DNA of 64,000 bases, taken from Spiroplasma citri (GTDB lineage: Bacteria; Bacillota_I; Bacilli_A; Mycoplasmatales; Mycoplasmataceae). Below the pieces are notes generated by a model. It did no database searches. It had not been told where the DNA came from and worked only from the letters and a program-made list of their open reading frames with translations. The stretch lies in the NCBI RefSeq assembly GCF_001886855.1, contig NZ_CP013197.1, forward strand, positions 1 through 64,000, given 5' to 3'. Positions 36,873-47,983 of this stretch are shown piece by piece. Numbering within the stretch: position 1 is the stretch's first letter; the number at the start of each line of letters is the position of its first letter. The translations under genes were made by a program, and so were the position numbers.

Positions 36873-38483
36873 ATGCCAATTGGAACAAGTAAAACTGCTC
36901 TTATTTATGCTGTTAAAACGCCAACGAGATTATCAATTCAACAACAAGAAAAAAACTTTGGTTTACAATTATTAGAATTTTTAGGAATACAAGTTTTAGC
37001 ACTTGGTTTATCAGTTTTAACTGGTGGGATTGCTTCTGCTGTTGGATTGGGTGCTGGATTATCTAATTTTGCGGCTGCCCTTATATCTTTTGGAGTAGAA
37101 ACAGCAACCGATTTTGCAGTCAATCAAATATATGATAAATTAACCTCAGAAGTTACAGCAAAAAGTACCGCTTTAAATTTATTGCCAGCAATTGGGGGTA
37201 TTGGTAAATTAACTCGTGCTGCTAGAATAACAAAAGTTTTAAAATTAGCAAAAGAAACTAAATTACTTGAAAAATTAGGAATAGTAACTGCTAAAAATTT
37301 AGAAGATGTTGTTAAACAAGTAGCGGGTAAAAAGATTTTATTTAATAAATTAATATTTGATTTTACTAAACAAGCAAATAATGAGACTTTATTATATACA
37401 ATTGGAAAATTAGCACGAAATGATTTTTCTAAGGGTTTTAAAATTTCTAATTTAGGGAAAATTAACAATCTATTAAAAATTGAAAAAAACTTACAAAAAA
37501 TAAGTCCAAAGTTGGTACAAAAAGCACCTAGATTAACAAAAAAATATCAAGGATATGTTAATAATTGATTATCAGAATATGGTTTAAATTTTGAAAAAGT
37601 AACAAAAATAAGTACTGATGAATGATATAAAATTATGACTGATTTACATAAAAAAGGAATTGCTAAAAAATTATTATTAAATGTTAATTTAATGCGAGCA
37701 AATAAAATATATAAAAATAAATTAGTTAATTTTATCCATAAAACTCCAATCAAATTAAATAAAATATTAGAAAAATTAGAAAAAATAAACCCAAATTTTT
37801 ATATTCAAAAAGCAACTAAAAAAATATTAGCACCAATTGAAAAAAGAATAATCAATATTAAACAAAAAGTAATTCAAAAAATTAATGAACAAACTAGAAA
37901 AGTATTATCTAAATTTGAAACGAAGGCTATTCAAAAAGGACAATTATTACCTTTTGCTTATGGTTCTGATGTTTTTTTAGCAGTTAAAATTGTTCCAATA
38001 AGTGTTGCGGGTGAAGTTGCTTTGACAATATATTATAAAAATCCTAAATATTCCCCAATTGTTGTTACTACAACTATAATTAAAGCTGAGCAGTTTATTT
38101 TAGTAAAAGAACCTTTTAAATTTTATATGAATAGTGAATGGTTTATTGGTTGGGGATTTAAAAAAACAAGTTTATTTAATTTAGTATCTTTTGCCCCAGC
38201 TGTTTATCGCCAAGTAGTAAGAGATAGTTTTAAAACATATCGGACAATTGCTAAATTTTTAAAGTTAAGAGAGCAAATAAAAAATAATTGGAACAAAAGT
38301 GAAATGTTAAAAAATGTTGAAGATAGTGTGGCAACTATTTTATTAGGTAGTGGATTAGTTTTTAAAACATATAAACAATTTAGAAAAAACAAAAATTTAA
38401 GTAAAACAATTAAATCAAAAACATTATTAAATAGTAGAAAATTTATATCAAAAAAAATATATTCTAAAAAAAGAAAATGATAA
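36873..38483 (+). CDS. Large Lys-rich membrane-active phage protein
   Basis: The 536 residues (three TGA-Trp codons near 37566-37623, one at 38478) are not recognised as a named family. Near the N-terminus is a long hydrophobic, Gly/Ala-rich stretch (VLALGLSVLTGGIASAVGLG), followed by helical, strongly basic sequence to the end. This layout is typical of internal virion, ejection or tape-like proteins that insert into the host membrane. It lies between the spiralin-like gene and a frameshifted tail gene with only 2-12 base gaps, so it is in the structural operon. Alternative: a membrane toxin. Confidence 0.5.
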
Positions 38484-38495
38484 GGAGATGGTTAA

Positions 38496-39731
38496 ATGTT
38501 AAATGAGTTATGAGATGGTGTTACTTTAGAAAACTATAATAATTTTAATCCAATGACAGGTAAAATTACCCAAGTTCCAGTTCGTTATAATAAATTTTTT
38601 AAAAATGATGTAGAATTGTGATTTAAAACTTTTGCATTAAGAGCACAAAATATGATTAATTCATATTTAAATTATCCTTTTACAAAATTAAAGTTTGAAA
38701 CATTTAAAGACCCATTATTAAAGAAAATATGTATTAATATGGTATTTATTACTATTGAACATTGAACATTTAATCGGATCCCAGTTGAGTTTTTTACTTC
38801 TGCAACAATGAATATTGGTGATATTAATTATTCTTCACAAAACGACCCAATGGCAACATGGCAAGGTCTATTGCCTACTTATGCAAAATCATTGGCTAAT
38901 CTAACAACTTTAAAAAAATGTTTCGCACTTTTGAAGAAAAAGGAATTGATTTAACAATGATAGATTTAGAAGCATATTATACACAATTAGAAGTTGATGC
39001 GTTAATAGAAGAAAAAACTAAAATTGATAATAAAGCAATTATTAAAAATAAAAATAATGAGTTATCAGTGCCCTTTGATAATGATACGATTTATTATGAA
39101 AATAATGTATGAAAAGCAAAACAAGGCGGTGATATACCATCTGATGTTATTAAAGATAGTGATTTAAATAAAGATTATATTGATAAAGAAGATGGAAAAT
39201 ATATTGTTAAAAAAGCACAAAGTGGTAGTTCAATAACAGTTAATGCCCCATTACATCAAAAAGATGATAGTAGTTTAGAATTATTATTATCAAATGACTT
39301 TGATATTGAAAATAATAAATTATCTTTAAATAAAAGTTTAAAAGATACTATTGACCAACTGTTAAAATGAGTGTTTGAAATAAATAAAAAAATTAAATGA
39401 GAACCAGTACCAATATCATCATTTGAACCTGATGCTAATAATTATATTGATATTCCTGAATTTTCAGAAAAATATTGTTATGATGTTAGAATATCACCAA
39501 CTAATTTTAAAGAAGCTGAGGGGTTTCTATGACTTCGACCACCTTATTTTACTAAACAAGCAAATAAGACTTTAATAAAACAACAATCAAATTGTTTTGC
39601 TGGTGATGTGGGAAAAAATCCCTTATGACCTTTCTTTATATAGTGCTATTGGTCGGGTTTATTTAACTGATGTTTCTACTGGTGCTAATACAAAAATTAA
39701 TAGTGTTCGTATTTTCCGAAAAGAAGTATAG
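38496..39731 (+). pseudogene. Phage structural (tail/fibre-like) protein, two frameshifts
   Basis: The reading is [19 protein letters not shown]... to about 38916, then continues in another frame ([20 protein letters not shown]) and, from about 39609, in the first again (WEKIPYDLSLYSAIGRVYLTD). The first shift is explained by one A missing from a 7-A run (38911-38917) and the second by an extra base near 39605. Repaired, it would be ~411 residues. The coiled-coil-to-beta layout and position fit a tail or baseplate component. An AAGGAG site precedes the ATG. Confidence 0.55.
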
Positions 39732-39752
39732 AAAGAAAGTGAGGTGTTATAA

Positions 39753-40028
39753 ATGGATTTAAAAGAATATAAATCAGAAATTTTGTTATTAATTCGCAAA
39801 GTATTTATTTGAGGATTGGGTGCTATTTTAATAATAAGTGCAATTGTATTATTTTTTTGTAAGGTATTTAAAGTAATTGAGATTGATTGACCAGAATATT
39901 TTTATATTGGATTATCGTTGCTTATTACTGGGTCTTTTATTTATTTAATTGATAAAGTTTTTGATTTTTTCAAAAAAGAAAAAAAAGATAGTATTGAAGA
40001 TGCTATTAAAAAAGAAGATACAAAATAA
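39753..40028 (+). CDS. Holin-like small membrane protein
   Basis: The 91-residue product has two hydrophobic segments (IWGLGAILIISAIVLFFC and FYIGLSLLITGSFIYLI) and a charged C-terminus (KKEKKDSIEDAIKKEDTK), the usual layout of phage holins. GAGGTG precedes the ATG. Mollicutes have no cell wall, so no endolysin would be needed; none is seen. The assignment rests on topology and position. Confidence 0.5.
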
Positions 40029-40040
40029 GAGGTGTTATAA

Positions 40041-41301
40041 ATGGGATTATTACCAGCAAAGAAAAAAATAAAAAAAGAATATGATATTGATAGTTATTAT
40101 CTTAATTTGGCATCAACTATTAGCAATCGTAAAAATGTTAATGTTCAAAAACATAATGAGATTTTAGAAAAAAGAATATGTGAGGATAATGCTAATTTTT
40201 TAAATCCCCGTGAATTAGAGATTAGTATTAGTAATCCAGTTACTAATCAAAAATTAGATACTAAATTAATTAACAACTTTTTAAAAATGCAAGACTTTAC
40301 TAATAAGAATTGATATAACGAATATAAAATTAATAAATATGGTAAGGGTGCATATTTTATTTTTGTTAATAATTCAAAACTTAATTTTATTACTATTGAT
40401 TTTTACAATGACCAGTAAGTATGACGAATTAGGCAATTTAGTTTCTTGTACTTTTGATTATGACCCATATATTAAAAATAATCAAAGTATTTTTATTACT
40501 GAAAAATTAGAAATTGATGCTATAACTAAACAAGTAAAAGTTATTAGAACATTAAAAACACGATTATATAGTACTATTACCGATTTATATATTGATGATA
40601 CTAAATGGAATAACTATACTTCTTTACAGCGCGAGGAAATATTACCACTTAATTTTATCCCGATTGAAATTATCCCTAATAACCCTAATTTTGAACCCTC
40701 TGCTCGTTACGGTAAACAATTTGCTAGTATTTTAGATATTATTGCTGAAAAGATTATGTTAGACCCATTATTAAATAGTGGTAAATTTACTATTAATACT
40801 AATGGAGTTACTGGGGTTGTTGACCAAGAAATTAGTAAAATGTTGGCATCATTTATTGAAAATGACTTGTTATTAGTTGAGGGAGACCCTGATAGTAATT
40901 TTCAACCAGTAGACTATATCGCTGGTAATTTTAAAGGTGAACAATTAACAAAAATATATGATTGATTATTAACTAATTATTATAAAATTAATCGTCATCA
41001 TGTTCCCGCTATTGCTAAAGGAGCACAACAAACCCAAGCCGAAGTTGCGGGAGTAAATATTCAAACAAACGCATCTTATGAACAAATGATATATATTAGA
41101 GAAATTAAATTAACTGAATTTATTATTAAGTTAATTAAATATGATAATGCTATTTTAAACAGTAGAACATTCAATATTAAAAATATTGATGAGTTAATTG
41201 TTGATGTTCGCTTACCAGTAAATGCTACTTTAAATAGACAATTAAAAAATGATGAAATTATTATCAACGCTCCTAATGAAGAGCAAGGAGGGCAAGAATA
41301 A
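40041..41301 (+). CDS. Probable phage portal/connector protein, split into two frames
   Basis: The first frame (40041-40418, 125 residues) reads MGLLPAKKKIKKEYDIDSYY ... FITIDFYNDQ and stops. The second (ATG 40408 to 41301) continues YDELGNLVSCTFDYDPY ... and ends NAPNEEQGGQE. Together they have portal-like features: a helical N-terminus, a beta-rich central part and the helical EVAGVNIQTNASYEQM and LPVNATLNRQL blocks near the end. The start-stop overlap ATGACCAGTAA could mean two coupled genes, but the motif order suggests one gene with a frameshift near 40415. The end overlaps the next start (TAATG). Confidence 0.5.
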
Positions 41302-43490
41302 TGTTAAAACCATCAGAAAAGATGTTATCACAATTAAACGATGAACCAATTGACTATTCAATTGATAATATCCCTTTAGATTTTGCCAGTCAATCACAGT
41401 ATAGCGACCCCGACTTAGAACAGTTGTTTACTGAAGACCGTGCTAGAACCTTATATATTTATAAAATTAATAATCTTGTTAAGACAAAGGAAAAACCAAC
41501 CTTAAAATACTCTCAAAATAGCGTTAAAATTGGTTTTATTGATAAAGATGAATATATTAAAATTACTGGTTATGAAATTAGTGACTTTAATTTTAAATTA
41601 CAAATTCAGCAAAATACGACAATCCAAGATAACAGTACAAATTATATAATGATTGATGAAAAAGATGTTTTAATTAATGATATTTCAAAACAAGACAAGG
41701 AATTTTTAGAAACATTAGACTTAAAAATAATTTCTATTGATGAACCAATTAGTGAAGACAATAAAAATGAATGTTATATCATTGAAGAATATAAACACCC
41801 CTATTCATTAGACGGGATTGATATTATTAAATCTATGCATTTAATTAAAATAACTGACTTTAAATGAAAAAACCAAAATAGCATTCATTTAGTATTACAA
41901 AAATCATTGCTCGAAGACACGGTATTTACTGGAATTGAAATTAAATATCCTAAATCTATGTTATTTGGTAATATTAAATGCTGAGGTAATATCAATGGTG
42001 TTTATTCTTATCCCTCATCAAATATTGAAAATGCTAGTTTAGTACCATTATTATCAATGCCGATTGAAACAGAACCTAATTTAAGAGTATTTCAATATTG
42101 ATTTACCGAAAGCTTTTTACCATGAAGTATTGCTAAAAACTATATTAAAGGTAAAGATATATTAGGTTTATTAGATATTAAAGAATTAAATACTGTTTTA
42201 TTAAATTATTTAACATATCGTTATAATTATGATAGAAAATTTCAAGGTGCAAAATACGATGAAAAGGGTAACCCTACAAATAAAGCGGCCGAATTACGCC
42301 AACAATTCGAAGGACAAAAACCCGAAGATGTAATTGATGGTTTATTTGAAAACTGAAAATTAGATAATTATAAATCTTTAAATGATAATGCTGTCAAAAG
42401 ATTTAAACAAATTATTTACATGTTATCAAACTATACATATAGTAAATACGCAATTAATAAAGGTTATAATGATGATGTTAAATTATTTGCCCCTTATTAT
42501 TTTGAATTAATTTCAACTCCTAATAAAATAGAAGATGGTTATTGAGAATTTAAAGATTGTAAAGTACTATTAAATTCATCATATTTTAATTTTTCTGGTG
42601 GACCTACCCCACCTAAAAATTACTGAAAAGAAGTTTATGCAAGTGAAAAACCATTTAATCAAGTTGATAATAAATATTATTTTGTTGTGTGGAGTAGTGA
42701 TGATAAAAATGATTGAAGAATTATTAAATTCCAAAATAATGATTTACAACACAACAAAATTTTAGATAAACATAATGAATGTGTACTTGTATTAGAATTT
42801 TTATCATCACATAATACAGATTTATTTATTCAAGAAAATAAATATCCAAATCGCCGTTGATATTGAAAAAATGATACGAAGAATACTTATTTTAAATCAG
42901 TTTATCGTTGAAATAATGACAGTGAACCAAATACACCAATTATTGACCCAAAAACTGGACAAATTACTGATTGAAATTTAAAAAATCAAAATAATATCAA
43001 TAACAATGATGAAATTAAAGTAACTGTTAAAAGACAAGATATTTCAGAAAACTCCATTTATCAACTAGAAGCAAACTATTTTAATTGATTATCAATAACA
43101 AATGAATTAGAAACAAATAATATTCCTTCCCTTATTCCTGCTGAAATTAAATTATCAGATGGAGAATATGGCAAATACTTAACTAATTTAATTGTTTCTA
43201 ATGACAAAATAGAAGATTATTTAAACTATTTTTCGCAATGATATAGATTACTTTATTCAAAAGCAGATTGAATAAGTATGACTAAAACATTAGTTGTAGA
43301 TAATATTAAAATAACTTTTTATAATTATCAAAAACTATTTAATTTAAATCAAATTGAATTATCTGCTATATGGGGTTATGGAAATTATGATATTACAATT
43401 TATACAGAAAAAGAACAAATTAATATTAATAATTTACAATTATTTAATAAAAATAATGAAAAATTATCATTAATTACATTAGAAATATAA
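41301..43490 (+). CDS. Large phage structural protein carrying the duplicated 90-residue module
   Basis: The 729-residue frame (many TGA-Trp codons) is not recognised as a known family. It is mostly beta-type, Asn/Tyr-rich and without a signal peptide. Residues ~449-538 (42645-42914) are encoded by a perfect inverted copy of the lipoprotein module. The module reads EKPFNQVDNKYYFVVWSS..., with RRWYWK and SVYRWN near its end. The C-terminal ~190 residues after the module lie inside the potentially invertible segment. Position after the portal and before a terminator suggests a tail or receptor-binding protein; inferred. Confidence 0.6.
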
Positions 43491-43854
43491 AAAGTCATTT
43501 TCAATAAATGACTTTTTATTATGTATTAACTTTTACATTGCCATTATTATCAATATCTAAATTAGGTAATTTTTGTTCTTCATCATTTCAACGATAAACT
43601 GATTTAAAATAAGTATTCTTCGTATCATTTTTTCAATATCAACGGCGATTTGGATATTTATTTTCTTGAATAAATAAATCTGTATTATGTGATGATAAAA
43701 ATTCTAATACAAGTACACATTCATTATGTTTATCTAAAATTTTGTTGTGTTGTAAATCATTATTTTGGAATTTAATAATTCTTCAATCATTTTTATCATC
43801 ACTACTCCACACAACAAAATAATATTTATTATCAACTTGATTAAATGGTTTTTC
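42645..43854. repeat. Perfect 270-bp inverted repeats bounding a potentially invertible segment
   Basis: 42645-42914 (plus strand, inside the large structural gene) and 43585-43854 (inside the minus-strand lipoprotein gene) are identical reverse complements over 270 bases, starting GAAAAACCATTTAATC and ending TATCGTTGAAAT. Both are read in the same frame and encode the same 90 residues. The 670-bp spacer between them contains the structural-gene 3' end, a bidirectional terminator and the lipoprotein 3' end. Recombination between the arms would invert the spacer and swap the two C-termini in frame. Confidence 0.85.
43490..43518. terminator. Bidirectional terminator between convergent genes
   Basis: AAAAGTCATTT (43490-43500) and AAATGACTTTT (43506-43516) form a perfect 11-bp stem with T-runs on both strands, between the plus-strand structural gene and the minus-strand lipoprotein gene. 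Confidence 0.88.
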
Positions 43855-44031
43855 TTGTGGTGCTATTCATTCTAAATTGTCTTTAATTTCTTGATTAGTA
43901 GTATTTATTTTGTTTTCTATTTTTAATTGTTCTAATTCATCTTCGTTATATTGTGTGTTACAAGCAACTAAACTTGTTGTACTTGTTCCAATTAGAGTGA
44001 TTGTACCTAATAAACTTAATATTTTTTTCAT
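43519..44031 (-). CDS. Phage-encoded lipoprotein with the same 90-residue module
   Basis: The 170-residue product starts MKKILSLLGTITLIGTSTTS and has a lipobox ending VACN, so it would be anchored on the outer face of the membrane. After a short linker (QYNEDELEQLKIENKI) comes the 90-residue module identical to that in the structural protein (EKPFNQVDNKYYFVVWSS ... SVYRWN) and a short acidic tail. The ATG at 44031 follows AAAGGAA; an upstream in-frame ATG at 44097 would add an unlikely N-terminus. A TTGACT/TAAAAT promoter lies upstream. Superinfection exclusion or receptor mimicry is possible. Confidence 0.75.
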
Positions 44032-44260
44032 TATTATAATTCCTTTCGTTAAAATTTTCTTACAATCACAATTATATATATATCTGAAAGGGGTCAATCT
44101 GGCCTCGCGGAGACTTTCTAGAATTTTGTGAAAAATAACTTAAAGTTTAAAAAAACTTTTGCCGCGCTTTTCAAAGTACTTGGGAAAAATTCTAAGCGGT
44201 AAGCGAAGAATTTTATAAAGGTTCCCAAATTTGTTTGAAAGAACCTTTAACTTGTAAGTG

Positions 44261-44342
44261 ATTTTATCACAACAATTTAAGAAAGTCAACCGCTCGGCCA
44301 AAAATTATATTTACTTGACAAATTAAAAAAAATAATTATATA
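44261..44342. promoter_or_regulatory. Divergent promoter pair of the phage-like module
   Basis: On the minus strand TTGACT (44284-44289), 17 bp and TAAAAT (44261-44266) point to the lipoprotein gene, with a ~220-nt leader containing several hairpins (AAAGGTTC / GAACCTTT; AAAGTTT / AAACTTT). On the plus strand TTGACA (44315-44320), 16 bp and TATATA (44337-44342) point to the gene-free stretch before the terminase end. The -35 boxes are 25 bases apart, so regulation of both by one protein is plausible. Confidence 0.6.
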
Positions 44343-44348
44343 TTTTAA

Positions 44349-44600
44349 ATAGAGATGATTAGTAAATCATCATCTCAGTACCTAGATCGGTATTTTAAAT
44401 ATCAGGTCATCCCTCTTTTTTAAAAAAAGAGGAACGCATTAAATGAAAGAAATTTTATATGATTAAAAAAAATAAAAAAAATAACTATGTATAGTGTTAT
44501 TAAATATTATAAAATAAAAGATATATTAAAAAAGAAAGTGAAGTTAAATTAAAAAAATTTATTTTAAATAAATAAATTTTTTTAATTTAACTTCACTTTT
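44349..44600 (+). ncRNA. Candidate structured RNA or untranslated transcript
   Basis: Downstream of the TTGACA/TATATA promoter there is no coding frame longer than ~10 codons up to the 30-bp hairpin at 44535-44599. The first 90 nt could fold: GAGATGAT (44352-44359) with ATCATCTC (44369-44376), TACC with GGTA (44379-44392) and CCTCTTTT with AAAAGAGG (about 44412-44432). phi29-like phages carry a packaging RNA; that parallel is speculation. An mRNA remnant is an alternative. Confidence 0.35.
44535..44599. terminator. 30-bp perfect inverted repeat, bidirectional terminator
   Basis: 44535-44564 and 44570-44599 are exact reverse complements with a 5-base loop. It would end the plus-strand transcript from 44349 and the minus-strand terminase mRNA (stop at 44634). 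A perfect stem of this length is unusual for a plain terminator. Confidence 0.75.
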
Positions 44601-44633
44601 GCATTACCTTATTTTATTTTTACAAATTATTTA

Positions 44634-46370
44634 TTATATTCCCATTTTAAAGCGATATGGATAAGAACCATAAAACAAAGCATCATATGGGTCGTGGTAC
44701 ATTTTACTATCGGGTATATTTGTTTTGGTATCGCTAAATCTTAATTCACTAATACATTTATCTAAAAATGGGAAATTATCTAATATGCCATATATCTTGC
44801 CTTGAACAAACATTTTTCGTATTCATGTTACACGGTTAATTATTCCCGCTTCTTTATTAAGTGATGTTTGATGTTTTTTGGCTTTAAACATTTTAATCTT
44901 ATAACCTAAATAAGGGTAAATATCTTCTTGTAATTTTTGCATAAAGTCGTGGGCATTAATATCATAATGAAATGTGGCATATTCAAAACCATCAAATTTA
45001 TCAAATGTATTAATTATTCATTGTCCGTAATGCTCTACTAATTCATTTAAATTCATTGCATTTTTTGGTGTAATAACATTTTCTTCAATTAAATATTTAT
45101 CATACTCGTTATTTTCATTAATTTTATATCCACTAAATAAAAATACGGTATGGTCTTGGCTTCCATTAGCATAATCAACACCAATTGAATAACTATCAAA
45201 TTGATACTGTTTTGTATTAGAATTATAAAAATCTTTTAAATTATATTCTTTAATATATTTACGATAATTTCGTAAAACATAAATACTGGGGTCATTGTCG
45301 TTATATTCAAATCCGTAATATTCAAGTTCAAATAAGTCTGGTCGTTCTTCTTTGTTGGTTAAAACAAGTTTTTTAGTGATATTAGGTATTTTACTTCAAA
45401 CAGCCCCCATTGTTAATCGTAAATTAAAAACACCTAAACCGTTAAATGCTTGTTTATTTTCTGAGTATATTTGGTTATGTTCTTTTAAAATATTTTTAAT
45501 TCTTTCATTTAAAGGTAAATATGGGGTTACAAATTTTTCATAAAATACGTGGTATTTATCAAAAGGATTAAAAGTAAATTGATTAGAATATGTTTTATGA
45601 AAATATGTTGTTATTGTTGTATATTGTTTTGTTATATTATCTCATTCTTTAAATGTCCAAGATAATTCTTTTATAGGGATAGGATTGTCTAAATTATATT
45701 GTTCATTATTATTTTCATCGGTGTATTTTTCATAAGATACTTTTAAACTTTTAGAACGAAACATTGAAACTCTTAAATTATTATATCTTTTATCTAATTC
45801 TTTATCAGTTAAGATTTCTTTTTCTTCGGCATGTATCATTTCATCAGTTCACGCTGTTATAATACCACTATCTTTACCAACTTTACCCATAATTTTATTA
45901 CCATTTGCATAACCAGCAAAAGCAATACGAACACCACTAGGAAAAACAATTTCTCCACCTTCTTTAACATTTTTAGGTCAAACAATGCCATTTTCATTGT
46001 CGGGTCCTAAATCAATACCATATTTATCATATAAGTAGTTACATACGTTAATTGTATCTCCAAAAGTAGTATCTTCGTGGGTATTAGCATATCTTCGTAA
46101 AATATTAGATGAAGCATCAGTAAAATTACAAGCATAAAATAATTTTTCTGCTATATGATTTCATGTTTTATTAGTACCACGACCCGCAGAAACAAACTTA
46201 AAAAAACTTGGTGAAGTAAAATAACGGGCATAACTATCCCCAACAAAGTCTTTAAATACTTCTCAGTCAAAACCAAAATTATAGTCACTAAAATTTAAAT
46301 CATATTTTGTATTTAAATGTTCATAACTAGTAATTCGTTTTTTGTTATTAATTTCAGTAAAGTTTTGCAT
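44634..46370 (-). CDS. Phage terminase large subunit
   Basis: This is the DNA-packaging motor, 578 residues on the minus strand with TGA-Trp codons. The ATPase P-loop variant SAGRGTNKT is at residues 61-69, followed by the usual RRYAN and FAGYANGNKIMGK segments. The nuclease domain has YSIGVDYANGSQDHTVFLF and a second acidic motif (HYDINAHDFM). The length is right for a large terminase. The ATG at 46370 has a GCGAGG site. It is transcribed toward the lipoprotein, opposite to the other structural genes. No small terminase was recognised. Confidence 0.75.
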
Positions 46371-46484
46371 TTTTAGATATCCTCGCTTTCAAATTATGAT
46401 AAAATAATAAAACTTATCAAATATCAAATTAAGTATTATTAATATTATATTAAAAATATTTTTTAAAGATAGGGAAATAATAAG

Positions 46485-47795
46485 ATGGAGTTAGAAAAAA
46501 ATTTGTTAGGAAATTATAAAAAAAATAAAACAATCGAGACACAAAATGAAGTTAAAAATTTATTAATTAATAGAGATAATGAGATATTTAAATTATATCA
46601 ACAAGGACAAATATTACAAGGATATAAGGTAGTATCAAAATTACCAAAAACATTCAAAACAGAATATGGAAATATTCCTATAAAAAGACGAAGATATGTT
46701 AAATATAATGAAAAAAATAAAAAATATATAAATTGTCATCCTTTAGATGAAGAATTAGGATTAAAAAAATATGAAAGAATTGAAAAAAATTTAAAAGATA
46801 AATTTATTTCTTTTATGGGTGATGGAAAACGATATAAAGATATTATGCACACAACAGAAAATGCTAATATCAGTGAAAAAATAATATCTAATATTTTTAA
46901 AAAAGCTGATTTAGAAAAAGTTGACTATATTAGCAACAAAAATAACAATAAAATTAAAATTCCCAATAATGTTTTATATATTCAAATTGATGGTGCTTTT
47001 GTTCCTATGCGAGAAAATAAAAAAAGAATTGAAAAGAAAATATTTTTTTCAACTATGCATATTGGTATTGATGAAGAAAAATCAACTAAAACAAGAAAAG
47101 TAATTAAAAAGAAAAAAGGTGTTTTTCAAATAATGGATAAAAATGTTACTAAAAATAAAAAATCTAGTTTTAATAATTTTATTGACAAAATTTTTAAACT
47201 AATGGATACTTATGATATTAATGAAAATACTATAATATTAGTATTAAGTGATGGCGAAAAACAAATTAAAAAAATTTACAAAGCTATAAAAACAAACTAT
47301 AAAAATAACACTGTATCATATAGTTTGGATAAATTTCATTTAGTAAAAAGATTTAAAGACTTATTTTCATATAGAAATAGAAACAAAATTAATAGATTAA
47401 AATATAAATTAGCAAGTATATATTTTTTTACTGGAAATTATGAAACATTATTAGATTTTTTAATTTGTCATTTACCCTATGTTATTGACAGCAAAAAGAA
47501 ATTTTTATTAGAAACTATTGAATTAATTAAAAATAATAAAGATGGTATTGAAAATCAAGCATTAGAATATAATATTGGTTGTCATGTTGAAGGTGATGTT
47601 TCACATTATATTAAGGCTGTTAAGGGGCGAGGTGCAAAAATATATTGTAAAGAAACATTTAATAATATGTTAATTGCTTCAATGTTAAGACTTAATAGCA
47701 GAATTAATGAAGTTAAAATTAATAAAAATAAAGAAAAAGTTGAATTTAATATTTTTAAAATAAATCAATCTCAAAATCAATTTTTATCTTTATAA
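46485..47795 (+). CDS. ISLre2/UPF0236-family transposase
   Basis: The 436-residue protein has the features of the ISLre2-type DDE transposase: IQIDGAFVP (D169), LSDGEKQI (D256) followed by DKFHLVKRF, and CHVEGDVSHYIKAVKGRGAKIY (E369), a family-typical C-terminal block. No TGA lies in the frame. It is transcribed away from the terminase gene. A hairpin terminator and the right inverted repeat follow. The matching left repeat is not just upstream but 14.7 kb away, implying that the element was split by the phage module. Confidence 0.75.
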   Translation: MELEKNLLGNYKKNKTIETQNEVKNLLINRDNEIFKLYQQGQILQGYKVVSKLPKTFKTEYGNIPIKRRRYVKYNEKNKKYINCHPLDEELGLKKYERIEKNLKDKFISFMGDGKRYKDIMHTTENANISEKIISNIFKKADLEKVDYISNKNNNKIKIPNNVLYIQIDGAFVPMRENKKRIEKKIFFSTMHIGIDEEKSTKTRKVIKKKKGVFQIMDKNVTKNKKSSFNNFIDKIFKLMDTYDINENTIILVLSDGEKQIKKIYKAIKTNYKNNTVSYSLDKFHLVKRFKDLFSYRNRNKINRLKYKLASIYFFTGNYETLLDFLICHLPYVIDSKKKFLLETIELIKNNKDGIENQALEYNIGCHVEGDVSHYIKAVKGRGAKIYCKETFNNMLIASMLRLNSRINEVKINKNKEKVEFNIFKINQSQNQFLSL

Positions 47796-47802
47796 ATAAA
47801 AA

Positions 47803-47841
47803 ACTTTTTAAAATTGGTAATAACTTTAAAAAGTACTTTTT
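47803..47841 (+). terminator. Terminator after the transposase gene
   Basis: ACTTTTTAAA (47803-47812) and TTTAAAAAGT (47825-47834) pair perfectly and are followed by a T-run. Confidence 0.7.
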
Positions 47842-47983
47842 AGTGTGTCAAAATTCATAATTTTATAAAATTATTTTATTTAATTAAAAATATAATTTTT
47901 AAAAAAGTTGAATTTTTTATAAATTTTGTTATCATTTATTCATAAGCGAGACATAATTTGTTTCTAATTACTTAATTTTATTA

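Noticed and set aside
39753-40028. Holin plus endolysin lysis cassette
   Set aside because: Only the holin-like part is seen; no endolysin, as expected for a wall-less host, so no cassette is claimed.
43910-44131. Plus-strand ORF opposite the lipoprotein gene
   Set aside because: It is the complement of the lipoprotein signal peptide and leader; the minus strand has lipobox, ribosome binding site and promoter.
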